This document shows positions 8,851 to 17,856 of a stretch of DNA of 64,000 bases, one piece after another. The first letter of the stretch is position 1, and every line of letters starts with the position of its first letter. The stretch comes from Pseudomonas putida (GTDB lineage Bacteria > Pseudomonadota > Gammaproteobacteria > Pseudomonadales > Pseudomonadaceae). The stretch spans positions 2,108,001 through 2,172,000 of the forward strand of contig NZ_CP029693.1 of the NCBI RefSeq assembly GCF_003228315.1, in the 5' to 3' direction. The position numbers and the translations under genes were made by a program. The notes under the pieces are model-generated. The model did not search any database and was not told the origin of the DNA. It was given only the letters and a program-made list of their open reading frames with translations.

Positions 8851-8853
8851 CCA
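8844..8853. promoter_or_regulatory. Operator-like half-palindrome upstream of the GntR gene
   Basis: TCGTATACCA lies 31 nt before the GTG of the GntR regulator. It matches 8 of 10 positions of TCGTATACGA, the perfect palindrome found before the transporter operon and the deaminase gene. A self-regulatory site is plausible. A perfect copy at 8528-8537 also exists, but it falls inside the coding remnant and may be coincidental. Confidence 0.35.
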
Positions 8854-8884
8854 TATCGCCAAATAACTCCGAACGACCGCCGCC

Positions 8885-9556
8885 GTGACCCTACCCAAAT
8901 TCAATGCTCCCGACTTGGGCAATGCCCCCTCGACATCGGAAATCATCACCCGACACCTGCGCGATGCCATCGTCGCCGGGCATTTCGCCGAGGATGAACC
9001 GATTCGCCAGGACGACATCGCCCGGCAGTTCAACGTCAGCAAGATCCCCGTGCGCGAAGCCCTCAAGCGTCTGGAAGCCGAAGGCCTGGTGATGTTCCAG
9101 CGCAATCGCGGGGCGATGGTCACGCGGGTGTCCGATGCGGAACTGGCGCAGATGTTCGAAGTGCGCATGTTGCTCGAAGACAAGGTGCTACGCCTGGCCA
9201 TCCCGAACATGACCGAAGCCACCTTTGCCCGCGCCGAGAGCATCTGCCAGGAGTTCGTTGGCGAGGATGACGTGGGGCGCTGGGCAGAGCTGAACTGGGA
9301 ACTGCACGCCTGCCTCTACGAACCGGCGCAACGGCCGTTTCTGGTGGGCCTGATCCGTTCGGTCAACGACAAGCTGGAGCGTTACCTGCGCATGCAGATG
9401 AGCCTGTCGGCCGGCAAGGAGCGCGCCGATCACGAACACCGGGAAATCATCGCTGCCTGCCGCGCTGGCGACGTCGACCGGGCGGTGAAGCTGCTCGACG
9501 AGCACATTGCCGGCGTCTGCAAGACCCTGTTCGAGCACCTGCCGCACCATCACTGA
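8885..9556 (+). CDS. GntR/FCD-family transcriptional regulator
   Basis: This is a 223-residue regulator of the FadR/FCD subfamily of GntR proteins. The winged helix lies at residues ~18-75 (ITRHLRDAIVAGHF, IARQFNVSKIPVREALKRLE, and GAMVTRVSD). The all-helical FCD ligand domain follows, with candidate metal ligands in ELNWELHACLY and HREIIAACR plus ELLDEH-like VKLLDEHI. FCD regulators usually repress catabolic operons and release DNA on binding an acid intermediate. The gene sits 112 nt before the epimerase gene on the same strand, so it probably controls the hydroxyproline genes. The start is a GTG without a visible Shine-Dalgarno and is uncertain. Confidence 0.82.
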   Translation: MTLPKFNAPDLGNAPSTSEIITRHLRDAIVAGHFAEDEPIRQDDIARQFNVSKIPVREALKRLEAEGLVMFQRNRGAMVTRVSDAELAQMFEVRMLLEDKVLRLAIPNMTEATFARAESICQEFVGEDDVGRWAELNWELHACLYEPAQRPFLVGLIRSVNDKLERYLRMQMSLSAGKERADHEHREIIAACRAGDVDRAVKLLDEHIAGVCKTLFEHLPHHH

Positions 9557-9668
9557 CAGTCATTTGCACTGTGCCGATTTCGTCATCGGCACAGGATAAA
9601 ACCATCAAGCCGCCCGCGCCCCGCACAAGCCACTCTTGCGTTCACTCATCTGAACGGACGTGGCCTTC

Positions 9669-10601
9669 ATGAAACGCATCACTGTGATTGACTCCCACAC
9701 CGGCGGCGAACCGACCCGTCTGGTGACCGCCGGTTTCCCCGACCTGGGCAACGGCAGCATGGCCGAACGTCGACAGCAGCTGGCTGAAAAACATGACCAT
9801 TGGCGCGCCGCCTGCGTGCTCGAACCACGGGGCAGCGATGTGCTGGTCGGCGCATTGTTGTGCGAACCGGTCGACCCGAGTGCCTGCGCCGGGGTGATTT
9901 TTTTCAACAACACCGGCTACCTCGGCATGTGCGGCCACGGCACCATCGGCCTGGTGGCCTCGCTGGCGCATCTGGGCAAGATCGGCCCGGGCGTGCACAG
10001 CATCGAAACGCCGGTGGGCACGGTGCAGGCGACCCTGCATCCGGACCACTCCGTCAGCGTGCGCAACGTGCCGGCTTACCGCTATCGAAAGGCGGTGGCG
10101 TTGCAGGTACCGGGGATTGGTGAGGTGGTCGGTGACATCGCCTGGGGCGGCAACTGGTTTTTCCTCATTGCCGAGCACGGCCTGCGGGTCGCCGGCGACA
10201 ACCTCGATGCACTGACTGCCTATACCTACGCGGTGCAGCAAGCCCTGGAAGATCAGGGCATTCGCGGTGAAGACGGCGGATTGATCGACCATGTCGAACT
10301 GTTCGCCGACGATGCCCAGGCCGACAGCCGCAACTTCGTGCTCTGCCCCGGCAAGGCCTACGACCGTTCACCGTGCGGCACCGGCACCAGCGCCAAACTG
10401 GCGTGCCTGGCAGCCGATGACAAATTGCAGCCGGGGCAGATCTGGCGTCAGGCGAGCGTGATCGGCAGCGAGTTCGAGGGCTCGTACGAACTGCAAGGCG
10501 AGCGCATCGTGCCGACGATTCGCGGCCGCGCCTTCATCAGCGCCGAGGCCAGCCTGATCATCGAACAGGACGACCCGTTCGCCTGGGGCATTCGCCCGTG
10601 A
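9669..10601 (+). CDS. lhpA: 4-hydroxyproline 2-epimerase
   Basis: This 310-residue member of the proline racemase superfamily converts trans-4-hydroxy-L-proline to cis-4-hydroxy-D-proline, the first step of bacterial hydroxyproline use. Both catalytic cysteines sit at the canonical positions: C88 in [10 protein letters not shown] and C236 in [11 protein letters not shown]. The length is that of 4-hydroxyproline epimerases. The ATG at 9669 was chosen over a GTG three codons upstream. The stop overlaps the GTG of the next gene (GTGA), and the genes that follow encode the dehydrogenase that uses its product, so the substrate assignment is well supported by context. Confidence 0.92.
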   Translation: MKRITVIDSHTGGEPTRLVTAGFPDLGNGSMAERRQQLAEKHDHWRAACVLEPRGSDVLVGALLCEPVDPSACAGVIFFNNTGYLGMCGHGTIGLVASLAHLGKIGPGVHSIETPVGTVQATLHPDHSVSVRNVPAYRYRKAVALQVPGIGEVVGDIAWGGNWFFLIAEHGLRVAGDNLDALTAYTYAVQQALEDQGIRGEDGGLIDHVELFADDAQADSRNFVLCPGKAYDRSPCGTGTSAKLACLAADDKLQPGQIWRQASVIGSEFEGSYELQGERIVPTIRGRAFISAEASLIIEQDDPFAWGIRP

Positions 10602-11713
10602 CCCAGGGCCAGGCGGCCGATGTGATCGTGATCGGTGCCGGCATCATCGGCGCCGCTTGCGCCCAGGCCCTGGCCCGACGCGGCTTGCGCGTGCTGGTGC
10701 TGGACGCCGGCCTGCACGGCGCGACGGCAGCGGGCATGGGGCACTTGCTGGTGCTCGATGACAACCCGGCCGAGCTGGCCTTGAGTCAATATTCGCTGCA
10801 ACGCTGGCGCGAACTGGGGCCGGACCTGCCCGAGGGTTGCGCGTACCGCAGTAACGGTACCTTGTGGCTGGCGGCCAATGCCGAAGAAATGGCCGTGGCC
10901 GAGAGCAAATACCTGAACCTTCAGGCCCAGGGCGTGGCCTGCGAACTGGTCGCCCACCGTGCCTTGCACAGCCGTGAGCCGGCATTACGCGAAGGCCTGG
11001 AAGGGGGTTTGCTGATTAACGGCGACGGCATTCTCTACGCCCCGGCGACGGCCCACTGGATGCTCGACAACGCCAACATCGAACAACGGCGGGCACGGGT
11101 CAGCGAAGTCGACGGCAACCGCGTGCGCCTCGAAGACGGCCAGTGGCTGCACGCCGAGGCGGTCATTCTGGCCAACGGCATACAGGCCACCGAGCTGTGC
11201 CCGGAATTGCCGATCGAACCGAAAAAAGGTCACCTGCTGATCACCGATCGCTACCCCGGCAAGGTCACCCACACGCTGGTGGAACTGGGCTATGTCACCA
11301 GTGCCCACAACGCCACGGGGCCGTCGACCGCCTGCAATATCCAGCCGCGACCGACCGGGCAATTGTTCATTGGCGCCTCGCGGCAATTCGGCACAACGGA
11401 TCCTGAGGTCGAAGGCTGGATGTTGGCGAAAATGCTCAAGCGCGCAATCGAGTACATGCCCGGCCTGGCGCAGCTCAACGGCATCCGAGCCTGGACCGGC
11501 TTTCGCGCCGCCAGCCCCGACGGCCTGCCGCTGGTGGGCCAGCACCCGCAACGCAAGGGCCTGTGGCTGGCCGTCGGGCACGAAGGACTCGGGGTCACCA
11601 CCGCCCCTGGCACGGCGGACTTGCTGGTTGCGCAATTGTTCGGCGAGACATCGCCACTGGCGGCGCAACCCTATCTACCGCAACGTTTTCTCGGAGAGGC
11701 CATCCATGCCTGA
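10598..11713 (+). CDS. lhpB: D-hydroxyproline dehydrogenase, FAD (DAO-fold) subunit
   Basis: This is a 371-residue FAD-dependent oxidoreductase of the D-amino-acid oxidase/DadA fold. The N-terminal dinucleotide-binding motif is [20 protein letters not shown], and a C-terminal [14 protein letters not shown] segment and [13 protein letters not shown] [13 protein letters not shown] close the FAD site. It lies between the epimerase and a small ferredoxin-like gene, with overlaps on both sides. That is the arrangement of the heteromeric dehydrogenase (alpha, beta, gamma) that oxidises cis-4-hydroxy-D-proline to 1-pyrroline-4-hydroxy-2-carboxylate. The GTG start is part of a GTGA overlap with lhpA. 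The symbol follows P. aeruginosa lhpABFE by position. Confidence 0.85.
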   Translation: MTQGQAADVIVIGAGIIGAACAQALARRGLRVLVLDAGLHGATAAGMGHLLVLDDNPAELALSQYSLQRWRELGPDLPEGCAYRSNGTLWLAANAEEMAVAESKYLNLQAQGVACELVAHRALHSREPALREGLEGGLLINGDGILYAPATAHWMLDNANIEQRRARVSEVDGNRVRLEDGQWLHAEAVILANGIQATELCPELPIEPKKGHLLITDRYPGKVTHTLVELGYVTSAHNATGPSTACNIQPRPTGQLFIGASRQFGTTDPEVEGWMLAKMLKRAIEYMPGLAQLNGIRAWTGFRAASPDGLPLVGQHPQRKGLWLAVGHEGLGVTTAPGTADLLVAQLFGETSPLAAQPYLPQRFLGEAIHA

Positions 11714-11942
11714 TTTGATCCTGGACGGCTGCGCCCTGCGGGTGGCCGAGGGCACGACTGTCGCAGCCGCACTGGCCCTCGCCGGCGACGGTAGCAGCCG
11801 CACCTCGGTCAGCGGGCAGCGACGCGCACCGCTATGCGGCATGGGCATTTGCCAGGAGTGCCGGGTGACCATCAACGGCCGTCGCCGACTGGCCTGCCAG
11901 ACCCTGTGCGAGAACGACATGCAGGTGCAGACCCGACCATGA
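11706..11942 (+). CDS. lhpF: D-hydroxyproline dehydrogenase, [2Fe-2S] small subunit
   Basis: This is a 78-residue ferredoxin-like protein. Cysteines at 44, 49, 52 and 64 form the C-x4-C-x2-C-x11-C pattern of plant-type [2Fe-2S] clusters (LCGMGICQECRVTING). Such small proteins are the electron-transfer subunit of hydroxyproline and related dehydrogenases, positioned between the two flavoproteins. It overlaps lhpB by 8 nt and the following large-subunit gene by 4 nt (ATGA), so the three subunits are translationally coupled. No signal peptide is present. The enzyme is expected to be cytoplasmic or membrane-associated. Confidence 0.85.
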   Translation: MPDLILDGCALRVAEGTTVAAALALAGDGSSRTSVSGQRRAPLCGMGICQECRVTINGRRRLACQTLCENDMQVQTRP

Positions 11943-13193
11943 ATGAATACGCCGACCTGTTGATCATTGGCGCCGGCCCCGCCGGAATGAGCGCCGCCCT
12001 CGCCGCCGCTTCCAGTGGCGCGCGCATTGTCCTGCTCGACGACAACCCGCAGTCGGGGGGCAGATCTGGCGCGACGGGCCGCAAGCCAGCCTGCCGAATC
12101 AGGCGTGGCAAATGCGTGAGCGCCTGCACGCCTGCAGCAACATTCGCCACCATCCGGGCACTCGGGTGATCGCCCGTTCCGCGCCCAACCAGTTGCTGGT
12201 GGAAGACGCTGATCACGGCTGGTTGATCGATTACGACAAGCTGATTCTGTGCACCGGTGCCCGTGAATTGCTGCTGCCCTTCCCCGGCTGGACCTTGCCG
12301 GGCGTCACCGGGGCCGGAGGGCTTCAGGCGCTGATCAAGGGTGGTTTGCCGGTGCAGGGCGAACGCCTCGTGATCGCCGGTAGCGGGCCCCTGTTGCTGG
12401 CCAGCGCCGCCACTGCGAAACACAACGGTGCCCAGGTGCTGCGCATCGCCGAACAAGCTGCTTTGGGGGCCGTCATCCGGTTCGCCCTGCAACTGCCACG
12501 CTGGCCGGGCAAGTGGCTGCAGTCCTTTAGCCTGTTCGACCGCGAGTACCGCACGGGTACGCACGTCGTCGAGGCGTTGGGCAATCAACGGTTGGAGGCC
12601 GTGCGCTTGCGCCAGCAAGGCAAAATCGTCGAGCTGGCCTGTGATCGTCTGGCCTGTGGTTTCGGCCTGATTCCCAACACACAGCTTGGCCAGGCGCTGG
12701 GTTGCGAACTGGCCGGTTCGGCGCTCGCAGTCGATGCCTGGCAAGCGACGAGTGTGGCCAATCACTTTGCGGCCGGGGAATGCACCGGGTTTGGTGGCAG
12801 CGAACTGGCGTTGGTGGAAGGGGCTATCGCCGGGCACGCGGCTGTCGGTAACACCGTGGCGGCCCGACAGCTGTGGCCGCGTCGGGCGCGTTGGCAGGGT
12901 TTTGCCGGGGCGTTGAATCGTGCATTCGGGCTTGATCCGCAGCTCAAGACTTTGGCGCGGGAGGATACGCTGGTCTGTCGTTGTGAAGATGTGCCCTACT
13001 CCGCCATCGCCGGGCACACTGATTGGCGTGGTGCCAAGTTGGCCAGTCGATGCGGCATGGGAGCGTGTCAGGGGCGGGTTTGTGGGGGGCGTTGCAGTAT
13101 TTGTTTGACTGGCAACCTTCGGCGCCGAGGCCGCCGTTCAGTCCGGCTCGAATTGAAACGTTGTTGTGTGTGGATGATGCGCCGCCGGTTTGA
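11939..13193 (+). pseudogene. lhpE: D-hydroxyproline dehydrogenase large FAD/NAD(P) subunit, two frameshifts
   Basis: The gene starts MNEYADLLIIGAGPAGMSAA, a normal FAD/NAD(P)-binding oxidoreductase, but the frame is lost after DDNPQSGG at a run of six G (12055-12060). Seven G would continue as GGQIWRDGPQASLPNQAW and join the long frame that carries ILCTGARE, FPGWTLPGV and the C-terminal VCRCEDVPYSAI iron-sulfur domain. A second six-G run (13084-13089) again needs one more G. With it the protein continues GALQYLFDWQPSAPRPPF and stops at 13191-13193. Without it the frame runs on into REP DNA. Corrected, the product is about 418 residues, the family length. Either the gene is inactive, or both losses are homopolymer sequencing errors. 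Confidence 0.8.
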
Positions 13194-13211
13194 AGGTTTG
13201 ATGGTGTTTTC

Positions 13212-13237
13212 TGTGGGAGCGAGCCTGCTCGCGATGG
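13212..13237. repeat. Single REP element
   Basis: This copy of the Pseudomonas REP consensus contains the palindromic core GAGCCTGCTCGC with the flanking GGGAGC head. It stands alone, 18 nt after the restored lhpE stop, and may be a decayed half of a REPIN. Confidence 0.8.
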
Positions 13238-13264
13238 CGCCCTCCTTGTCGAGTACATATCCAT

Positions 13265-13540
13265 TTTTTTGGTAACGGCCACTTAAGGTTCCGCCCTGAC
13301 GGCGGGTTACTTGGAAAAGCGCCAAGTAACCAAGCGCTTTGATCCCCTGACGTACGGCCCTTCGCTTAGGCTCAGGGTTCCCTCGCTCCGGTATTCATCC
13401 GGGGGCATCGCCTCCGGTTTGCTGCGCTGCACCTCCTCTCGATGTGTGCGGCTGCGCCGCACGGCGCTGCGCGCCTTACCCCCGGATGAACACCTCCACT
13501 CGGCCTTCCGACGGGGCAGGTCAACATCAAAAGCGAGGCG
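13265..13540. repeat. Long inverted repeat, left arm (island 1)
   Basis: This ~280-bp element begins near GGTAACGGCC and ends near CCGACGGGGCAGG. Landmarks include CCCCTGACGTACGG, TTCATCCGGGGGCATCGCC and CGATGTGTGCGGCTGCGCCG. The same landmarks recur in reverse complement at 13917-14192 and again near 63.2-63.95 kb. Similar long conserved intergenic repeats are known from P. fluorescens genomes. The function is unknown. Confidence 0.75.
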
Positions 13541-13580
13541 GCCTACCGGCCGGCCTGTCAATTGAAGCGCACACATCCCC

Positions 13581-13683
13581 CTGTAGGAGCGAGCCTGCTC
13601 GCGATGGACGACGGGACACCGCGGGGTGTCAGGCGGCCAGCGTTATCGTTGACGACCATCGCGAGCAGGCTCGCTCCTACAGG
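13581..13683. repeat. REPIN (inverted REP pair)
   Basis: Two REP sequences in opposite orientation are separated by ~50 nt that include GTTATCGTTGACGACC. The same spacer recurs in the pairs at 48876, 59044, 59611, 60505 and 63412. The whole unit can fold into one long hairpin. Confidence 0.88.
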
Positions 13684-13776
13684 GGATTGGGGTACATCTG
13701 GAAGACATTGGTCGGCTGACAGGCCGCCATCGCTGGCGAGCCAGCACCCACAGGTATGCGCCCATTTGGGGAACTG

Positions 13777-13868
13777 TGTAGGAGCTGTCGAGTGGAACGA
13801 GGCTGCGATCTTTTGATTTTGTTTTTAAAAGCAAGATCAAAAGATCGCAGCCTTCGGCAGCTCCTACA
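13777..13868. repeat. Hairpin repeat of a second family
   Basis: TGTAGGAGCTG at the left end pairs with CAGCTCCTACA at the right end. Inside, GGCTGCGATCTTTTGAT pairs with ATCAAAAGATCGCAGCC around an AT-rich loop. It differs in sequence from the REPs but has a similar head (TGTAGGAGC), suggesting a related mobile hairpin. Confidence 0.7.
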
Positions 13869-13916
13869 CAAAAGCGCGCCGACAAGCAGGTCGAGTGTCA
13901 GCTCGCCTCGACGGCT

Positions 13917-14192
13917 TTTGATTTTGATCTGCCCCGTCGGAAGGCTGAGTGGAGGTGTTCATCCGGGGGTAAGGCGCGTAGCGCCGTGCGGCGAAGCCGC
14001 ACACATCGAGAGGAGGTGCAGCGAAGCAAACCGGAGGCGATGCCCCCGGATGAATGCCGGAGCGAGGGAAGGCCGAGCCTAAGCGAGGCACCGTACGTCA
14101 GGGGATCAAGCGTTTGGTTACTTTGCGCTCTTCAAAGTAACCCGCCGTAAGGGCGGAACCATAAGCAGCCGTTACCGCAGCAACGGATATGT
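13917..14192. repeat. Long inverted repeat, right arm (island 1)
   Basis: This is the reverse-complement partner of the arm at 13265-13540, recognisable by CCGTCGGAAGGCTGAGTGGA, GGGGGTAAGGCGCGTAGCGC and CCGTACGTCAGGGGATCAAG. It ends near AACCATAAGCAGCCGTTACC. The two arms flank the REPIN and the second hairpin family, giving a composite palindromic island. Confidence 0.75.
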
Positions 14193-14270
14193 ACTCAGTC
14201 AAACAAGCCAAGGTTCCGGCCAAGCCCGCAAGACTTTATGATCCCACTGTCCCCCCAAGGCCCCACCCCC

Positions 14271-15020
14271 ATGTTCCCGTCACTCAACGCCTTCAAACCC
14301 TGTGACCTGCCCACCCTGCTCAGCAGCCTGCAGCCCATCGCAACGCTGCTCGATACCCTGTCGGACGTGGCGTTCTTCATCAAGGACACCCAGGCCCGCT
14401 ACATCTTCGTCAACCAGACCCTGGCCTTGCGCTGCGGCTTCAAACGCAGCGAACAACTGCTGGGCCTGACCGCCGACCAGGTGTTCCCCGCACGCTTCGG
14501 CCCGCTGTACACCGAACAGGATCGCCGCGTGCTGTCCACCGGCCGCGAACTGTCCGATCAGCTGGAGCTGCACCTGTATCTGGGCAACCAGCCGGTCTGG
14601 TGCCTGACCCATAAACTCGCGCTGCAGGATGATCAAGGGCGCATCGTTGGCCTGGCCGGGATCTCGCGGGATCTGCAATTGCCCCAGTCCAATCACCCCG
14701 CTTTCCAGAAACTCGCCGCGGTGGACGCGCATATCCGGCGCTATTTCGCCCGGCCGATCAGCCTGGCCGAACTGACGGCGATTGCCGGGTTTTCCGTGGC
14801 GCAACTGGAGCGCCATTGCAAACGGGTGTTCCAGCTCACCCCACGGCAGATGATCCACAAGGCCCGCCTCGAAGAAGGCTCGCAGCTGTTGCTGGACACC
14901 GACCTGCCCATCACCGAAATCGCCCTGCGCTGCGGTTACACCGACCACAGTGCATTCAGCCGTCAGTTCCGCGCCCTCACCAGCCTGTCGCCCAGCCAGT
15001 ACCGCGAAGGTCGTCGCTGA
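14271..15020 (+). CDS. lhpR: LhpR-like PAS-AraC transcriptional activator
   Basis: This is a 249-residue regulator. The N-terminal half is a PAS-like sensor domain (LSDVAFFIKDTQARYIFVNQ to VGLAGISRDLQ). The C-terminal ~100 residues are an AraC double helix-turn-helix (ISLAELTAIAGFSVAQLERH and ITEIALRCGYTDHSAFSRQF). This domain order and the setting inside the hydroxyproline cluster match LhpR, the activator of hydroxyproline genes in P. aeruginosa. An alternative ATG at 14238 would add 11 residues, and neither start has a strong ribosome site. It is separated from the upstream genes by the repeat island and so has its own promoter. Its ligand is probably hydroxyproline, by analogy only. Confidence 0.8.
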   Translation: MFPSLNAFKPCDLPTLLSSLQPIATLLDTLSDVAFFIKDTQARYIFVNQTLALRCGFKRSEQLLGLTADQVFPARFGPLYTEQDRRVLSTGRELSDQLELHLYLGNQPVWCLTHKLALQDDQGRIVGLAGISRDLQLPQSNHPAFQKLAAVDAHIRRYFARPISLAELTAIAGFSVAQLERHCKRVFQLTPRQMIHKARLEEGSQLLLDTDLPITEIALRCGYTDHSAFSRQFRALTSLSPSQYREGRR

Positions 15021-15194
15021 AATGTTCCGTTAAGGGGCGCTTCACACGCGCCCTGCTCCCTTCCGTAACACCCCGCGTTTCACGCCATCGCGCCTCTTCT
15101 TTTGTTGCCTTGCCCTGAACCGCCCTGACTCAAGGGCTGACGGGAATTTCAGCGGAAAAAGAAATATCGGCACGCTCATTGCTATCAACTAATA

Positions 15195-15204
15195 TCGTAT
15201 ACGA
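15195..15204. promoter_or_regulatory. Palindromic operator TCGTATACGA before the transporter operon
   Basis: A perfect 10-bp palindrome lies 48 nt upstream of the solute-binding protein start, followed 8 nt later by the related half-site TACGATATC. The palindrome has the T-G-T...A-C-A-like spacing common for FCD-type GntR operators. The same sequence precedes the deaminase gene (21143-21152). A binding site for the local GntR regulator is the simplest explanation. Confidence 0.5.
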
Positions 15205-15251
15205 AATCCTCAATACGATATCTAACAGCACTTTCCAACAACGAGGCCTCT

Positions 15252-16070
15252 ATGAAAAACCCCGCATTTGCCGTAGCCCTCAGCGCTGTTCTCAGTACTT
15301 CCTTCATCGCCACCGCCCACGCCGACAAGCTCGACGACATCATCGGTTCGGGCAAGCTGCGCTGCGCCGTGACCCTGGACTTCCCGCCCATGGGCTTCCG
15401 TGATGCGAGCAACAGCCCGGCCGGTTTCGACGTGGACTATTGCAATGACCTGGCGAAGATCCTGGGCGTGGAGGCCGAAGTGGTGGAAACGCCGTTCCCC
15501 GACCGCATCCCGGCGCTGATTTCCGGGCGCGCCGACGTGATCGTTGCCTCCACCTCTGACACCCTCGAACGGGCCAAGACCGTTGGCCTGACCGTGCCTT
15601 ACTTCGCCTTCCAGATGGTGGTGCTGACCCGCGACAACACCGGCATCAACAATTTCAGCGACCTCAAGGGCAAGGCCCTGGGCAACACCAGCGGCACCTT
15701 TGAAGCCATCGCCCTGGAAGCCGATGTGAAGAAATGGGGCAGCGGTTCATTCCGCGCTTATCAATCGCAAAACGACACGCTTCTGGCGGTGGCCCAGGGT
15801 CACATCGACGCCACGGTGGTGACCAATACCGTGGCCGCCGCAACGATCAAGTCGGGCAAATACAAAAACCTCAAAGTCGCCGGTAACGCGCCGTACACCA
15901 TCGACTATGTGTCCCTGGGCGCCAAGCGCAGCGAGTACGGTCTGCTCAACTACCTCAACCTGTTCGTCAACCAGCAGGTGCGCAGCGGTCGCTACAACGA
16001 GTTGTTCACCAAATGGGTCGGCACCGAAATCCCGCCGACCGACCTGACCGTGCCGAAGGTCTACTACTGA
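15252..16070 (+). CDS. ABC transporter periplasmic amino acid-binding protein
   Basis: This is a 272-residue periplasmic solute-binding protein of the polar amino acid family. It has a signal peptide (residues 1-24, ending ATAHA) and the family signature GKLRCAVTLDFPPMGF followed by NSPAGFDVDYCNDLAKILG. It should capture hydroxyproline or a related imino acid and deliver it to the permease pair encoded downstream (17849-19176) with the ATPase at 19169. It is separated from those by the aconitase-X gene only, which starts 1 nt after its stop. The operator-like palindrome lies upstream. Substrate assignment rests on context. Confidence 0.85.
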   Translation: MKNPAFAVALSAVLSTSFIATAHADKLDDIIGSGKLRCAVTLDFPPMGFRDASNSPAGFDVDYCNDLAKILGVEAEVVETPFPDRIPALISGRADVIVASTSDTLERAKTVGLTVPYFAFQMVVLTRDNTGINNFSDLKGKALGNTSGTFEAIALEADVKKWGSGSFRAYQSQNDTLLAVAQGHIDATVVTNTVAAATIKSGKYKNLKVAGNAPYTIDYVSLGAKRSEYGLLNYLNLFVNQQVRSGRYNELFTKWVGTEIPPTDLTVPKVYY

Positions 16071-16071
16071 G

Positions 16072-17856
16072 ATGTCCGGCATGTCTGGATCCATGCTCAC
16101 CGGTCGTAGCCTGGTGGCGGGCTGTGCCCAGGGTGAACTGTTGTTCGCCGATGTGGGCTTGAGCTTCTGGGGTGGCGTCGACTCCCGCAGTGGCGAGGTC
16201 ATCGACCGTCACCATTGCCTGAGTGGCCAATACCTGGCCGGTCGTGTGCTGGCGATCCCCAGCGGTCGTGGCTCCTGTACCGGCAGCAGTGTGCTGATGG
16301 AACTGATCAGCAACGGTCATGCACCGGCCGCGCTGGTACTGGCCGAGGCCGATGAGATCCTGACCCTGGGCGTGCTGGTGGCACAGACCATTTTCGAGCG
16401 TTCCCTGCCGGTGCTGTGCATCGGCCGGGAGGCCTTCGCTGCCTTGCGCGGCGGGGCCTTTGCCCGTGTGGAAAATGCGTCGGTGCGGGTCTTCGATCGG
16501 GTGCCTGTCGATACCTGGCAGGCGGCCGACACGCCGCTGGATAGCAGCGACATCCCCCATCACATCGAGCTCAGTGAATTCGACCGCGCGCTACTCGATG
16601 GCGAACATGGCAAGGCCGCGCAGATGGCGATGCAGATCGTCCTGCGCATGGCGCAAATCCAGGGCGCGCCGCGTCTGGTGGATGTCACCCAGGCCCACAT
16701 CGATGGCTGCATTTACACCGGCCCCGCGAGCCTGCGCTTTGCCGAACAACTGGTGCAGTGGGGCGCGAAGGTTCGCGTACCCACCACCCTCAATTCGATC
16801 TCCGTCGACCAGCGTCGCTGGCGCGAGTTGGGCATCGACCCGGCGCTCGGCGAACCGGCCAGTGCCTTGGGCGATGCCTACATGGCGATGGGCGCACAGC
16901 TGAGTTTCACCTGCGCGCCCTACTTGCTCGACAGCGCACCGAAGGCTGGCGAGCAGATCGTCTGGGCCGAATCTAACGCGGTGGTCTACGCCAACAGTGT
17001 GCTCGGCGCACGCACCCTCAAGTACCCGGACTACCTGGATATCTGCATCGCCCTGACCGGCCGTGCGCCCCTGATCGGCTGTCACCTGGACGCCCAACGC
17101 AAGGCGCAACTGCTGATTGAATTACCGCCGTTGAGTGATCTTGATGATGCTTTCTATCCCTTGCTCGGCTACCACATCGGCACCCTCACCGGCAGCCGGA
17201 TCCCACTGGTATTGGGATTGGAAAAACAGCAGCCGGACCTCGACGACCTGAAAGCTTTCGGCGCAGCGTTTGCCACCACCTCCGCCGCGCCGCTGTTCCA
17301 CATCGCCGGGGTCACTCCCGAAGCACTTGACCCCTCGAAAGTGCTGGAACCGGACACCGAATTGCCGGTGCAAAGGATCCACCTGGAGGACCTGTTGCTC
17401 AGTTGGCGCGAACTCAACAGCGCCCGGGACAACCGGGTGGATGCGGTCACGTTGGGCAACCCGCATTTCTCCCTCGGCGAATTCGCCCACCTGGCGCGCC
17501 TGTGCCGTGGCCGGCGCAAGCATCCGCAGGTGGTGCTCGCCATCACCTGCGGTCGTGCAGTGCTGGAACAGGCGCGCGCCGCCGGGCACCTCGACGAGAT
17601 CGAAACCTTTGGCGCCACGCTGGTGACCGACACCTGCTGGTGCATGCTCGGCGAGCCGGTGATCCCGCCGGCCGCCACCACCTTGATGACCAACTCGGGC
17701 AAGTACGCCCATTACGCACCGGGACTGGTGGGGCGCAGCGTGCACTTCGCCAGCCTTGCCGAATGCGTCGATGCCGCCTGCACTGGCGTTGCCAGCGGGC
17801 GACTGCCGACCTGGTTGCACCCTGCCCTGCCGATGGAGACCCCTGCGAATGTTTGA
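16072..17856 (+). CDS. Aconitase X, probable cis-3-hydroxy-L-proline dehydratase
   Basis: This 594-residue fused aconitase-X protein has an N-terminal swivelling domain (DUF126 type, residues ~5-140, GRVLAIPSGRGSCTGSSVLM). The large DUF521 domain follows (~150-590), with cysteine-containing segments such as TDTCWCMLGEPVIPPAATTL and TNSGKYAHYAPGL. Fused (type I) aconitase X enzymes characterised in proteobacteria dehydrate cis-3-hydroxy-L-proline to 1-pyrroline-2-carboxylate, and they occur in hydroxyproline clusters like this one. The product would be reduced to proline by the Ldh2-type reductase at 25268-26275. The gene overlaps the first permease gene by 8 nt. Three in-frame ATGs (16072, 16081, 16093) make the exact start uncertain. 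Confidence 0.85.
   Translation: MSGMSGSMLTGRSLVAGCAQGELLFADVGLSFWGGVDSRSGEVIDRHHCLSGQYLAGRVLAIPSGRGSCTGSSVLMELISNGHAPAALVLAEADEILTLGVLVAQTIFERSLPVLCIGREAFAALRGGAFARVENASVRVFDRVPVDTWQAADTPLDSSDIPHHIELSEFDRALLDGEHGKAAQMAMQIVLRMAQIQGAPRLVDVTQAHIDGCIYTGPASLRFAEQLVQWGAKVRVPTTLNSISVDQRRWRELGIDPALGEPASALGDAYMAMGAQLSFTCAPYLLDSAPKAGEQIVWAESNAVVYANSVLGARTLKYPDYLDICIALTGRAPLIGCHLDAQRKAQLLIELPPLSDLDDAFYPLLGYHIGTLTGSRIPLVLGLEKQQPDLDDLKAFGAAFATTSAAPLFHIAGVTPEALDPSKVLEPDTELPVQRIHLEDLLLSWRELNSARDNRVDAVTLGNPHFSLGEFAHLARLCRGRRKHPQVVLAITCGRAVLEQARAAGHLDEIETFGATLVTDTCWCMLGEPVIPPAATTLMTNSGKYAHYAPGLVGRSVHFASLAECVDAACTGVASGRLPTWLHPALPMETPANV

Larger units (their letters stand above)
13194..14270. other. Repeat-filled intergenic island
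   Basis: More than a kilobase without a gene separates lhpE from the AraC-type regulator. It is built from a single REP, two inverted copies of a ~280-bp element, a REPIN and a third hairpin family, each listed separately. Open frames within it are by-products of the repeats, since the same frames recur in the copy near 63.2-63.95 kb. Confidence 0.8.

Noticed and set aside
13311..14091. Several 60-110 codon open frames in the repeat island
   Set aside because: They change frame at repeat borders, recur in island 2 only because the repeat does, and have no ribosome sites.
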